Source: Datura wrightii
Taxonomy: Eukaryota > Streptophyta > Magnoliopsida > Solanales > Solanaceae
DNA length: 64,000 nucleotides
Direction: 5' to 3'
Assembly (NCBI GenBank): GCA_035772735.1
Contig: JASDFA010000003.1
Span: 30,062,001-30,126,000 of the forward strand
The notes beneath the pieces were generated by a model, which saw nothing but the letters and a program-made list of their open reading frames with translations, had not been told where the DNA came from and searched no databases. A program made the position numbers and the translations under genes. Numbering within the stretch: position 1 is the stretch's first letter; every line of letters starts with the position of its first letter. This document shows, piece after piece, positions 10,946-21,290 of the stretch.

Positions 10946-13564
10946 TGTCACGCCCCGCCCTGGGGGTATGACTGGCACCTGGTGCCCTAGTAGGACCTAG
11001 ACTGCTATCTGGTGAGCCAAAGCACATCTGGTGCTTGGCTGGCTCTAACTCGAATTCCTGGAACCAAAGGGCTATATAATGGCTGTAAACACAGCCTCCG
11101 GCCAATAGGCCTATAGCCACCTGCACCTGGAAAACAGCTAAGCAGAAACATACTACTACAGGGGAACCTATGCGGGCCGACAAGGCCACCATGCTGTCTA
11201 GTTCTCTGTAACTTAACAATAGCACGCTAAATAATTACGTGACCGACAAGGTCACCACTACTGACTGGTTATGGCCACACACGGCCAACAGGAACAGAAA
11301 TAACAAATAACTATAACAAGCTGCACGACCTCACACGACCGGCTAGACTGACCACAGGGAAATATATACAGACTGCAAGCCTCTAGGAATAACAATAGAA
11401 ATGATCGGGACAGGGCCCCGACCTACCCGTACTGTACAACAAAAGAAAATGAAATACACCTCTGGAATTCAGTCTCCGGATGACAGGAGCTGAATACTCA
11501 ATAGCTGACTGGAATCACGAGGGATCGCCTCCTCGTCTATGAGTACCTGCAGGCAAGTAATGCAGCGCCCCACTGGGCGTCAGTACCACAGGTACTAAGC
11601 ATGTAAAGCAACTGAAATACACAACTGAAATGAATAACAACAGTAACATGACATATAAGACGAAGGTAGCTGAGTCTATCTAGCTGAGAATAACTGGGGA
11701 GAGTTTATTTATTCTATAACTAAACTGAGCGTACCTGATGCCGTGTCGTCCCACTATCTATCAGTATCTAATAGCACATAGAGATATACATAATAATACA
11801 TACAATACCTGACCGACCCCCATAAGCCGGAAGGTGCCAACCAACACACAATCTATTTACCACTACCCGGGTCTAAACCAACCAAAAATAAGTCACTCCA
11901 CTCATTTGATAACTGTGAGCTCCTCCTACCGGTCCCCTTGGGTACGCAGCTCAGGCCTTGGCCTCTGACAATAAACTGTGTCTGAGCCTGAATACTCCTG
12001 CCTCTGGGCGCAAGTGTACACGGGGTGTGTAATAAAAACTGCCCCTGGGTGCAAGCACGCAATAAGGTAATGTTATAAAAATCTGTATCTGAAACTGCCC
12101 CCGGCCACAAGCGCACACAGAGTGTTCTACCCCTGTAAACAGGGTGGACTGGCTCTGCGCAGAGTAACTGAACTACCCCTGCAAGCAGGGTGGTCTGGAC
12201 CATATTATCTTGGTGGTCGGCCATCATCGTCCTCTAGGCGGACGACATCGCCCAGCTGGTGGCGGTATCTGAATCCGGTATCGACACAACTTTAACCCAG
12301 GGGCGGTGAGGATGCTAAAAGGGTGCCCACATGCCACAACAAGTCTCAACAAACAAATAGTACATATAAATAGCAAGCATGTATAACTGAAAAGACTATC
12401 TGAAATCTACTTCTTATTCTGATCTGTTTCTACACTGAGCTAATTCTTACTAATTATACTGATTCTGTAACCTCTGTTTAACTGTACGGCTAATCTGTAG
12501 CCAAGATACTGTCTGTCTGAATGGCTAATCTGTAGCCATAACTGTCTGTCTATCTGATCTTTCTTTATTGACTTTTATTATGAAAATCTGTTTATTTTAT
12601 TCTACTACATGCTTGATAATCACATAATAGGCTATACTGAATCTGAAATACTAACTTGCCCTCGGGCGCATACTTTTCTAACTTTCAGACTGAATACGAT
12701 ATAACAACGCAAACTAGGTTTACTGAACTTTGCACAATACTTAACATTCAACTCCAGGAATTCTACTACGGAGTTTATTGTACTATACAAGGCTAAAGCT
12801 ACTAACTTGCCGAAGGAACTAGCTTTACATACCTTAACCTCGAGTTATCCGCCTGTCGGACGAGGATCGGCCAATACTTCAACTATTTCTCCCAATTGCA
12901 TTCATAAATATGTCAATTAATACTAAATATAGCTTTATTCTAAAGAACAATGTCACTTTCGATATAATTATAGCCTAAACTTAGACTTATCGAAAGACGG
13001 TCAAAAACTCGCTATTTTCCAGAAGTCCAGAAGGGAGAAATATTCACTTCACAGCTAGGAACACATAGACACTAGTTTGGAACAATTCTACTTACCTTAG
13101 CTCGGTAGCTCGACGATTCGTCGGCCGTATTTCACGAAACTAAATCCGTAGGAATGCTCTCTACTACTAAATACCTTGGTATCTGAGGTTAATTTAGGTT
13201 TGGACTGCGTTTGGCAGCGTAATCGGACGAAATTATATTACCCTCTTCGTTCTTTTTCCTTTATCTGGTTTTCCTCTCTGTTTTCTGGAAATTTTTATGA
13301 TTTAAATCCAGAATAAACCGAAGTGGGGCTTTATATACTTGAGCCTGGACAAGGCCAACGTGTCACGGAGCCAACGCGGAGGCTTCACCTCCGTGACACG
13401 CTGCCATCGCGGAGGGGCTCTGCCTCGGCTTCTTCTGCGATGGTTCGACAGGTTACTCGTTCGGTCTTTTCCCGGGCCTTTCCCTAGCACGTATGGCTTC
13501 CAAATATGCTTGACCAACACACGAATAGGCCATCTAGGTGCCGGGAATCCTACGGGGTATAACA
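10946..13564 (-). repeat. Gypsy-1 5' LTR
   Basis: This 2619-bp LTR is upstream in element orientation. It contains GTGTCACGGAG (13,360-13,370) pairing perfectly with CTCCGTGACAC (13,389-13,399). The minus-strand TATATAAAG lies at 13,329-13,337, about 23 bp downstream of the palindrome in the direction of transcription. That makes this the likely core promoter. Confidence 0.93.
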
Positions 13565-13569
13565 AGAAG

Positions 13570-14376
13570 GCTGCCGATTTTGTATTGTCGTTGGATTTAT
13601 GGGAAACTGCTAACTCCAAGGTTATCACTTGGATTAACAACTCCGTAACTCAGTCAATTGGTACGCAATTGGCTAAATATGACACAACAAAAGAAATCTG
13701 GGATCACTTGGCGAGACTGTACACTCAGTCTAATTTTGCGAAGCAGTACCAATTAGAATACAATATTCGTGCTCTTCAACAGAATGCTATGAGCATTCAA
13801 GATTTCTATACTGCTATGTCTGATTTGTGGGATCAATTGGCCCTTACTGAATCTGTAGAATTGAAAGGTTTTGCGCCGTATATTACTAGGAGGGAAGAAC
13901 AATGTTTGGTTCAATTTTTGAAGGCATTGTGTTCTGATTTTGAAGGACTACGTGGAACAATCCTTCATCGATCTCCCCTCCCCACAGTTGATTCAGTTGT
14001 CCATGAATTGATTGCAGAAGAGACTCGTATCAAGTCTCAATTGGATAAAGGGTCGAAAACACCTACTACTCCTGCTGTGTTTGCTGCTTCACCAGATCAG
14101 TCTAGACCACACCGTTCTCAGACTTCCAATCAATCGCGACGATCTCCTAAAGTTGCATTTGATGAGTGTGCATTTTGCAAGCAGAAAAATCATTGGAAGG
14201 CTCAGTGTCCGTTGTTACTCAACAAGGCTATGTCTGGTCAGCAACAGAAGAATGGACAACCACACTCCTTTGGTACTCCTCCACTTCCTCCACAGTTCGC
14301 TGCTGCTGCACCATCAGTAGATGCTGAGTCTGTTAGCACTGTGCCTCCTTCAGCATTGGATCCTCGGGTGTTCGAA
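13570..14376 (+). pseudogene. Copia-A gag, C-terminal portion with zinc knuckle
   Basis: The frame resumes exactly after the AGAAG duplication. It contains ITWINNSVTQSIGTQLAKY, IWDHLARLYTQSNFAKQYQL and SIQDFYTAMSDLWDQLAL, the UBN2/Retrotran_gag capsid-like region. A canonical CCHC knuckle follows from 14,167: C-A-F-C-(4)-H-(4)-C in CAFCKQKNHWKAQCP. The knuckle would bind element RNA in the particle. A TAG at 14,377 closes the frame, and the downstream sequence stays in the same frame. This stop most likely arose from a glutamine CAG codon. Confidence 0.92.
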
Positions 14377-14379
14377 TAG

Positions 14380-15160
14380 TTCAGACAGTTTTTGGCCTCC
14401 AATCCTACTGCCATGTCAGCATCCAGCTCAAGCCCAGCTTCCTCTAGTATATCAGGTATTCCCTCATCCTTGTGTATTTTGGATTCTGGTGCGACCCAAC
14501 ATATGTCACATTGTCTGTCATCGTTTGGTTCCTTGTCACCCATTTCACCACTCTCTGTTATGTCTGCCAGTGCTACGTCTATGCCAGTCGAGGGTGTCGG
14601 TTCTGTTACTACTTCTCACATTGTTCTGTCTGATGTCTACTATATTCCTAAACTTGCTTTTAATCTTGCTTCTGTCAGTCAGTTGTGTAGTACTGGTCAT
14701 TGGGTATTCTTTTCTGATTCTGTTTGTGTTATACAGGACCAACACACTCAGAAGGTGATTGGGATTGGCCGTAGGTTGGGGGAACTCTATGTCCTGGAGA
14801 GTCTCAAAGTGTCTGCTGTTGCCGCCTCTAGCATTGATTTGTCTTCTTTTCGTTTGAGTCCTTTGTCTTCGCAGTTTTATCTTTGGCATTCCTGCTTTGG
14901 ACATGTATCAGTGTCACGTTTACATTTTTTAGCCTCTACTGGTGCTTTGGGTCATTTAAACACTTCTGATATTTCAGATTGCAATGGTTCTAAACTGGCA
15001 AAATTTTCTGCCTTACCTTTTAATAAAAGTATGTCTTATTCAGTTGCTCCTTTTGACATTATTCATTCTGATGTATGGGGACCATCACCAGTATCCACTA
15101 AGGGTGGTTCGAACTATTATGTTTCGTTCATAGATGACTATACTCGGTATACCTGGGTTT
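14380..15160 (+). pseudogene. Copia-A protease and N-terminal integrase
   Basis: It is in frame with gag. LDSGATQHM near 14,476 is the aspartic protease active site, with D-S-G intact. YLWHSCFGHVSVSRL (from about 14,878) is the GAG-pre-integrase zinc region. Its CNGSKLAKFSALPF has lost one expected Cys (CNGC to CNGS). IHSDVWGP supplies the first integrase Asp and IDDYTRYTWV follows. The frame is cut by the TRIM at 15,161. Codon 15,160 is completed at 15,496 as TAT, so the insertion and its GGTTT duplication are cleanly removable on paper. Protease would mature the polyprotein; integrase would insert the cDNA. Confidence 0.92.
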
Positions 15161-15490
15161 TGTTAGTATGTTAAAGTCCCACATTGGTTGGGGAATGGAC
15201 TGATGGTTTGTTTACATGGACTTGGGCAATCCTCCCCTCATGATCTAGCTTTTGAGGTTGAGTTAGGCCCAGGTGTCATATCTTTACATGGTATCAGAGT
15301 CAGGTCCATTCCCATTTGGGCTCCCAGTCCACACTCCAGTCGGGCCTGGGTGTGAAGGGGGGTGTTTGTAGGTTAAAGTCCCACATTGGTTGGGGAATGG
15401 ACTGATGGTTTGTTTATATGGACTTGGGCAATCCTCCCCTCAGGAGCTAGCTTTTAAGGTTGAGTTAGGCCCAGGTGTCATATCTTTACA
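15161..15490 (+). mobile_element. TRIM (terminal-repeat retrotransposon in miniature)
   Basis: This 330-bp element has two 128-bp direct repeats (15,161-15,288 and 15,363-15,490). Both begin TGTT and end CTTTACA, with AAAGTCCCACATTGGTTGGG near the start. The primer site TGGTATCAGAGT lies at 15,289-15,300, a polypurine GAAGGGGGG ends at 15,362, and GGTTT flanks it (15,156-15,160; 15,491-15,495). There is no coding capacity, as expected for TRIMs, which depend on other elements' proteins. The two repeats differ at six positions by eye. Confidence 0.95.
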
Positions 15491-15495
15491 GGTTT

Positions 15496-17069
15496 ATTTT
15501 ATGAAGCACAGGTCTGACTTCTTTGGCATTTATAGCAACTTTAGAGCCCTTGTTAAAACGCAACATTCGGCTGTGATAGAGTGTTTTAGGTGTGACTTAG
15601 GGGGTGAATATACCTCCAGTGATTTCACTCAGTTACTTGCCTCTGATGGTACCATACACCAGTCATCTTGTACAGATACTCCTGAGCAGAACGGTGTTGC
15701 CGAAAGGAAACACCGTCATATTGTTGAGACAGCACGCTCCTTACTATTATCTGCAGAGGTTCCTAGTAATTTTTGGGGAGAAGCAGTCCTAACTGCTGTA
15801 TATGTGATCAATTGTATTCCTACTGCATTGACTTCAGGGATGTCTCCGTTTCAGAAATTATATGGTCACATGCAAGATTACTCTGCATTACGAGTTTTTG
15901 GATGTACTTGTTTTGTTCTTCGTCCTCGTGTTGAACGAAACAAGATGGAGCCAAAATCAACTATATGTGTGTTTTTGGGGTATGGTGTTGGACAGAAAGG
16001 TTATCATTGCTATGATCCTGTCAGTCAGGAATTATATGTTTCACGGCATGTCACCTTTTTGGCGCATATTCCTTTCTATTCAATTCCAGCTAAATCCCAT
16101 GATGTTACTAAGTCAGATCTTCGGCGTATTGATCCATTTGGCATTGACACAGAGGCTCCAGTTTCTAATTCAGCTGTGCCACCCGATGTGCTGCCTGACA
16201 GTGCTTCAGCCCCGCCTGTGTCTGAGTCTGATCCTGAGACTGGAGATCCACCACCTCTGAGGAGGTCTACTCGTCAGTGTAAGTCCACCAAACTACCTGA
16301 TTTTGCTTATTCTGCCTACTCACCCCCATTTGCTTCCTTTATTACAAACATACATCAATTGTCTGAACCTGAGTCCTATAGAGAGGCTGTGTCTGATCCT
16401 CTTTGGCAGAATGCTATGGCAGAGGAACTCACTGCTCTTTATCAGACACACACATGGGATTTGGTTACCCTCCCACCTGGTAAACATACGATTGGCTGTC
16501 AATGGGTGTATAAGATAAAAACAAAGCCTGATGGGTCTGTTGAGCGATACAAGGCTAGACTTGTGGCAAAAGGGTACTCACAAAAATATGGTATGGACTA
16601 TGAGGAGACCTTTGCCCCGGTGACAAAGATGACGACTGTTTGCACCATGATTGTCGTTGCATCCGTTCGACAGTGGAAGATATTTCAAATGGATGTCAAG
16701 AATGCATTTCTGAATGGTGATCTCCATGAGGAAGTGTATATGACTCCTCCACCGGGTATTGATCACCAGCCGGGTGAAGTTTGTCGGCTTCAAAAAGCTC
16801 TATATGGTCTCAAGCAAGGCCCTCATGCTTGGTTTGAGAAATTCTCCACGGTGATTACTTCCCTTGGCTTTGTCCTAAGTAACCATGATTCGGCGTTGTT
16901 TGTTAGAAGTACGAGTGCAGGGCGAATCCTTTTGTCCTTATATGTAGATGATATGGTTATAACTGGTGATGATCATGATGGTATTGAGTCATTGAAGCAT
17001 GATTTGGCTCATCGGTTTGCCATGAAGGACATGGGCCTGCTACGTTATTTTTTGGGTATTGAGGTGGCT
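15496..17069 (+). pseudogene. Copia-A integrase core to reverse transcriptase
   Basis: The frame resumes with YFMKHRSDFF, followed by CDLGGEYTSSDF (second integrase Asp) and NGVAERKH (glutamate), so the DDE triad is complete. A Ser/Pro-rich linker leads into RT. RT has WVYKIKTKPDGSVERYKARLVAKG, QMDVKNAFLNGDLHEEVYM, LYGLKQ and the catalytic LYVDDMVITGD near 16,940. This segment has no stop and no frameshift. It ends at TAG 17,070, replacing the glutamine expected in the QSKKG block. RT copies element RNA into DNA in cytoplasmic particles. The residues look functional but the polyprotein is interrupted elsewhere. Confidence 0.93.
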
Positions 17070-17072
17070 TAG

Positions 17073-17894
17073 TCTAAGAAAGGATATCTTCTCTCTCAGA
17101 CTAAGTATATATCTGACTTGTTTAAACGGGCGCGCCTTTCTAACAACAGGACTGCAGATACTCCACTTGAAACCAATGCACGGTACTCTCCTAGTGATGG
17201 TGTTTTGTTAATAGATCCGAGTCTTTATCGGACTGTTGTAGGTAGCTTGGTGTATCTTATCGTTACTCGCCCGGATATAGCTCATGCAATTCACGTTGTT
17301 AGCTAGTTTGTTACTGCTCCTACTTCAGTTCACTGGGGAGCTGTACTTCGTATTTTGAGATATCTTCGTGGCACCCAGTTTCAGAACCTCTTGTTTCCCT
17401 CGACGTCATCTCTCGAGTTGCGAGCCTATAGTGATGCTGATTGGGATGGCGATCACAATGATCGCAAATCCACCACTGGTTTTTGTGTGTTCCTTGGAGA
17501 TTCTTTGATATCATGGAAGAGCAAGAAACAAGATGTTGTCTCTAGATCTTTCACGGAAGCTGAGTATCATGCTATGGCAGTGACTACATGTGAGATTGTT
17601 TGGTTACGCTGGCTTCTTGCAGATATGGGGGTTCACATTTCTCTGCCTACTCCTCTACATTGTGATAACAAGAGTGCGATGCAAATTGCAAAGAACTCTG
17701 TTTTTCATGAGCGGACGAATCACATTGAGATTGATTGTCACTTCACTTGTCATCATCTCCAGCTCGGGACCGTATCGCTTCCTTTCGTTCCATCGGCCTT
17801 GCAGATTGCTAACCTTTTTACGAAGGCTCAGACGGCGTCTCGGTTTTGTTTCTTGTGTGACAAACTCTCAATGCTTATTACTGTCGCATTATGA
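17073..17894 (+). pseudogene. Copia-A RT tail and RNase H
   Basis: The same frame continues with GYLLSQTKYISDL, GSLVYLIVTRPDIAHA, then TAG at 17,304 where Copia proteins normally have Gln (VSQFV). RNase H follows with AYSDADWDGDHNDRKSTTG, SRSFTEAEYHAM and HCDNKSAMQIAKN, then HIEIDCHF and the C-terminal FVPSALQIANLFTKA. The stop TGA is at 17,892, just before the polypurine tract. RNase H would degrade template RNA. Its acidic residues D, E, D are present. Confidence 0.92.
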
Positions 17895-17898
17895 GTTT

Positions 17899-17907
17899 GA
17901 GGGGGAA
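17899..17907 (+). promoter_or_regulatory. Copia-A polypurine tract
   Basis: GAGGGGGAA ends immediately before the 3' LTR and overlaps the end of the polyprotein region. It primes plus-strand synthesis. Confidence 0.88.
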
Positions 17908-18104
17908 TGTTAGCCCATATTATTGTTAGCCCATATAATTGTTAGCAGATGGGCCTTAGGGTTTTAGGTAGTCTTATGCCTATATATAGGCACCCCCTTC
18001 CCCATTCTAGGTTGTTGTCTTCTATTCTCTTATGTAACTTTTTAGTTAGCCTTTTGATTCTTTCTTTTCTTGTTCTTCAATAAAACCCTTGTTATATATC
18101 AACA
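17908..18104 (+). repeat. Copia-A 3' LTR
   Basis: This 197-bp LTR matches the 5' LTR except two substitutions: TTTGTAG/TTTTTAG and AATAAAG/AATAAAA. The GCTAT duplication follows at 18,105-18,109. Confidence 0.95.
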
Positions 18105-18165
18105 GCTATAAGGATGAAATTCGCTATCTAGACAGTGAAATACTCTTTTTTTAAAAAAAAAAATT

Positions 18166-18416
18166 AGATTGCACAGTTTGCCTGAAGTCAGGCGAATTAC
18201 AGAAAATTATTGTTGCAGTTCATCTAGCTTCAGGCGAACTGTCCCATATAAATTTTTTTTCAGGAGCTTCTGCTTGGCTGCTTGACTTAACATCGTTAAA
18301 GAAGGGAGGTGCAATTCGCCAACTATTGGGCGAACTAACTGATTTAGTTTGTGATTTTTAGAACGTTCTATTTTGGTGCATCATGCCAAATAATATATCT
18401 TCTGGTGCCGAACTCA
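18166..18416 (-). repeat. Right terminal inverted repeat of the Mutator-like element
   Basis: Its reverse complement begins TGAGTTCGGCACCAGAAG and shares GATGCACCAAAATAG and CAAGCAGCCAAGCAGAAG-like blocks with the left arm. It also folds internally: CCTGAAGTCAGG with CTAGCTTCAGG at 18,181-18,236. TGCTAGTT follows at 18,417-18,424. Confidence 0.8.
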
Positions 18417-18424
18417 TGCTAGTT

Positions 18425-19622
18425 GTTTGATAGTTGAAGATCTTAGTTGTACTAGAGTAAATGTGTGCTTGTCGATCGAAAATGTATGTCGTGATGCAGC
18501 TCTATGGTAGATATGTCTCTAATTGTTGTCTGTATTGTACTACATGAAACAAAAATCTGCCAATTGAATTTACTTAATAATAATTTTTAATAGAAATATC
18601 AAGTTATTATTGTTAGTTGAAATGTTTACTAAAATATTTTAAAGACAATAACTATCACGTATAATTGTGTAATTGATTCCCTGTGAACTTCAGATAGCAG
18701 ATAAACAATTCTTGTGTGCGCTGCTAAGTAATGGTCGATCAAAATAATTAAGCATATGCAATTACTTAAAGTACACCAATAAATAGCGAATGGTTGTGAT
18801 GCAGCTTCTTTTATGAAATGATTAAAGCCACAATTTTCACCTCCACTAAATTTGACAATATATATTTTTCAAAATTAATAAAGACAACTAATATTGCAGA
18901 AATTATGAGTCATAAATTACATAGAAGAAAATAAATCACTTAGTTAATGAAATTGTGCTTCAATTAGAAAAGAAAGAAAAAGATGTTGTGTACATTATAC
19001 AGAAAACATTCGCTTCAGCGCGTTATGCCATGAAATGATGCGAGGCGAAGGTCTGGCGCTTCACATGGCTGACGCGATGCGAGTTCGAAAAGTGGACACT
19101 CATTCAGATATGTCTTTTTCCCTTCTTATCTTCTTCTTTAATAATGCGAGTTCCAAATAACCTTAGTGTGCAACTCCTTTCGGAGAGTTATTTTTTAAGA
19201 AGTTCATTAGGTAATTTTGCGATCTGCTTTATTAGTTTTAGATTGAAATGTTTGCTTTTATATAATGAAAAATTTTGTGCAAGGTTAATTTTGATTTTTT
19301 TTTAAAATTGTTCTTCATTTCAATGAAGTCGTCGCTTCACTTAAAACGTGAAGCGGGGTCTTTTCACTTCTTTTCTTCGCACTTCCACAAACATTGGTTG
19401 TGTATTTGACTTCAATGACATCATCTGAAGTTAATTATACTATTCTTCATGTAAAGTTAAAATGTTTCAATGTTTGACTACAATAAATTGACAGTTCACT
19501 TACACAAGTTTTTACCACACTTGTGCATAGTGTTAGTTTGCATGTTCAATATATTTTTCTAGTATTTTATATAGTTTAGGTATTAAACTAATAGTTAACT
19601 ATATTATTTTTTATGTATTAAG
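18425..19622. other. Remainder of the CACTA transposase intron, no gene
   Basis: It is AT-rich with no supported frame. A GC-richer block at about 19,015-19,080 has GCTTCAGCGCG and GGCGCTTCAC. Another at 19,318-19,385 has TCGCTTCACTT...GTGAAGCG. A related sequence recurs downstream at about 23,595-23,740, so it is a dispersed repeat of unknown class. The intron ends at an AG near 19,621. Confidence 0.5.
19250..19390 (+). repeat. Dispersed repeat, copy 1 (copy 2 at about 23,595-23,740)
   Basis: Both copies share a TATA-rich run, then TTTGTGCAA(G/T)GTT, TTTT-rich spacer, CTTCA(C/T)TT and GCGTGAAG/ACGTGAAG with GCxxTTTTC. They are in the same orientation, 4.3 kb apart. The class is unknown; a SINE or MITE origin is possible but no promoter boxes or clear ends are visible. 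Confidence 0.4.
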
Positions 19623-20612
19623 TAATTTATCTGGATGGAGCAGTAAAAGATACATGGCATGCCCCTAATTGCAATAAAGATGCATTTTCACAAAAGGTAG
19701 AAGTTAAATTTGTTACATGGGTCACTGTCGGTATCTTGAACCTAATCACACATGGAGAAGAAGCAAGAAGTTTGATGGGAAGATAGAAAAAAGATTGAAA
19801 TCTAAAGAGCTCTCAAGAGATGATGTCTCACAACAATTGGATTTACTCAGTACTAATAGACCAGGAAAGCACTCAAATAATAAGAAAAATAAACGTCTTC
19901 CTGAAGAGTTGAACTAGGTAAGAAAAAATATTTTATTTGAGTTACCATACTAAAAGAGCTTTAAGTTGCGGCATAATTTAGATGTTACGCACATAGAAAA
20001 GTACATTTATGAAAGTATTCTGGGGACATTATATTGAGGGGAAAACTAAGGACATAGATAAAGGAAGACAAGATCTTAAAGGATATGAACATAAGAAAAG
20101 AACTATGGTTGTAACATGAAGATTCTAGTTATACGATGTCATCTGCTTAGTATAATATGTCAGGAAAAGAGAAAAAAGAGGTTTGGGCATTTTTAAAATC
20201 TGTTAAATTTTGTGATGATTATGCTTCAAATATCTCAGGGTGTGTAAGTGTGGATAGTGGTAAGATAACTAGTCCGAAAAGTCATGAATATCATGTTTTG
20301 TTACAACGACTATTGCCTATTGTTATTTGTGAATTTGTAAATAAAGATGTCACTTTAGCATTGATTGAGTTAGGCAATTTCTTCCAATGGTTATGTTATA
20401 ATACATTGAGATGAGATGATTTAGAACAACTTGAAAGGGATATTGTGATTATATTATGTAAGCTTGAAATGATCCTACCAACTGCTGCTCATTTTTTTTT
20501 TTTTTTTTTAATGTTATGATATATTTGGTGTTCATTTACCACGAGAGGCTATGTATGGGGGACCAGTATAATATCATTGGATGTGCAAAATTGAGAGATT
20601 TTTGTGCAAACT
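19623..20612 (+). pseudogene. CACTA transposase, middle portion, broken
   Basis: The exon opens LSGWSSKRYMACP, the block expected after the 5' portion. It continues in shifted frames with MGHCRYLEPNH and KKFDGKIEKRLKSKELS, then LKLRHNLDVMHIEK and the DUF4218-type region GKITSPKSHEYHVLLQRLLPI, VTLALIELGNFFQWLC and LEQLERDIVIILCKLE. One-base shifts occur after MACP. A poly-T run at about 20,492-20,509 replaces coding sequence. It belongs to the same gene as 1276-2554. A MITE interrupts it next. Confidence 0.85.
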
Positions 20613-20615
20613 TAA

Positions 20616-21287
20616 GAGCCCGTTCGGTTTAGCTGAAAAAAAATGACTTTTAAATATAAGTGCTTAAAGCACTTTTTAAGTGCTGAAACTTATTTTATAA
20701 ATAAGCAGTTATGTGTTCGGATAAAAGTGCTGAAGCTCAAAAAAATTATTGATGTGTTTGGTACATAAGTGCTGTTAAGCACTTATTTTGGGTCAAATGA
20801 CTAAAATGCCCTTAAAGCTATTAACATTATAAAAACGAATTACTATAATATTTTTATTTCTAAAATAATATTAATTTAGAAAATAATTCAAATATAAATT
20901 AATTTATTTGGAGTATACTTCTATTTTTATTTATTAAATTAAATATAATAATTTAAATGAATTAATACTACCTCGTTTTCTTTTCTTTTCAGATTTTTAA
21001 TTATTTTTTTAATATGCACAAAAAAAATATTTTGTCAAAGATTTGAATGAGGGTACTATTGAAATTAGAAAAATATCATGGAATAAAAAGGTAAATAATT
21101 TGGTCAAACCTAAATGACTTATAAGCCAAAAAATAAAAAGTTGGTATCTACCAACTTTTGGCTTTTGACTTTTTTAAAGCATTTTTAAACTTTTTTATGC
21201 AATTTTTGATAAAATCAAACACTACAAAAAGTTAAAAAGTGCTTATAAGGTGGTTTGACCAACTTATAAGCTAAACCAAACACCCTC
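20616..21287. mobile_element. PIF/Harbinger (Tourist-like) MITE
   Basis: This 672-bp element has inverted ends GAGCCCGTTCGGTTTAGCT and, inverted, GAGGGTGTTTGGTTTAGCT. It is flanked by TAA at 20,613-20,615 and 21,288-21,290. Its ends carry AAGTGCTTAAAGCACTT-type inverted motifs. It is AT-rich and has no coding capacity. The 3-bp TAA duplication and ends fit Tourist-like MITEs. It sits within a transposase exon. Confidence 0.85.
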
Positions 21288-21290
21288 TAA

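Larger units (their letters stand above)
4041..13564 (-). mobile_element. Gypsy-1, non-autonomous chromovirus-like LTR retrotransposon in Copia-A gag
   Basis: LTRs of 2620 and 2619 bp (4041-6660, 10,946-13,564) start TGTCA and end TAACA. They are flanked by AGAAG at 4036-4040 and 13,565-13,569. The LTRs look only about 1-2% different by eye, so insertion is recent. The primer site at the right and the polypurine tract at the left show transcription from the minus strand. Internally only integrase and scraps of RNase H/RT are readable. Gag, protease and most RT are absent, and a 2.2-kb unrecognised stretch sits in their place. It is non-autonomous and relies on related elements. Confidence 0.93.
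3432..18104 (+). mobile_element. Copia-A LTR retrotransposon carrying two nested insertions
   Basis: Two 197-bp LTRs starting TGTTAG and ending CAACA differ at two positions by eye. The 5-bp duplication GCTAT lies at 3427-3431 and 18,105-18,109. A tRNA-iMet primer site follows the left LTR and a polypurine tract precedes the right LTR. Domain order is gag, protease, integrase, reverse transcriptase, RNase H, the Copia order. Gypsy-1 interrupts gag at codon 51 and a TRIM interrupts integrase. Without them, about 5.0 kb remains, with one continuous frame broken only by three TAG codons. Confidence 0.95.
2636..18416 (+). mobile_element. Mutator-like (Pack-MULE type) element interrupted by Copia-A
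   Basis: The ends are long inverted repeats (2636-2887 and 18,166-18,416). They are flanked by an 8-base duplication TGCTAGTT at 2628-2635 and 18,417-18,424. Removing Copia-A and its duplication leaves about 1.1 kb. Long terminal inverted repeats with an 8-9 bp duplication fit Mutator-like elements (usually 9 bp). A hAT origin (8 bp) is less likely because of the repeat length. There is no transposase. The interior carries a host-like exon with flanking intron (3033-3137), the definition of a Pack-type element. It sits in the intron of the CACTA transposase gene. Confidence 0.75.
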
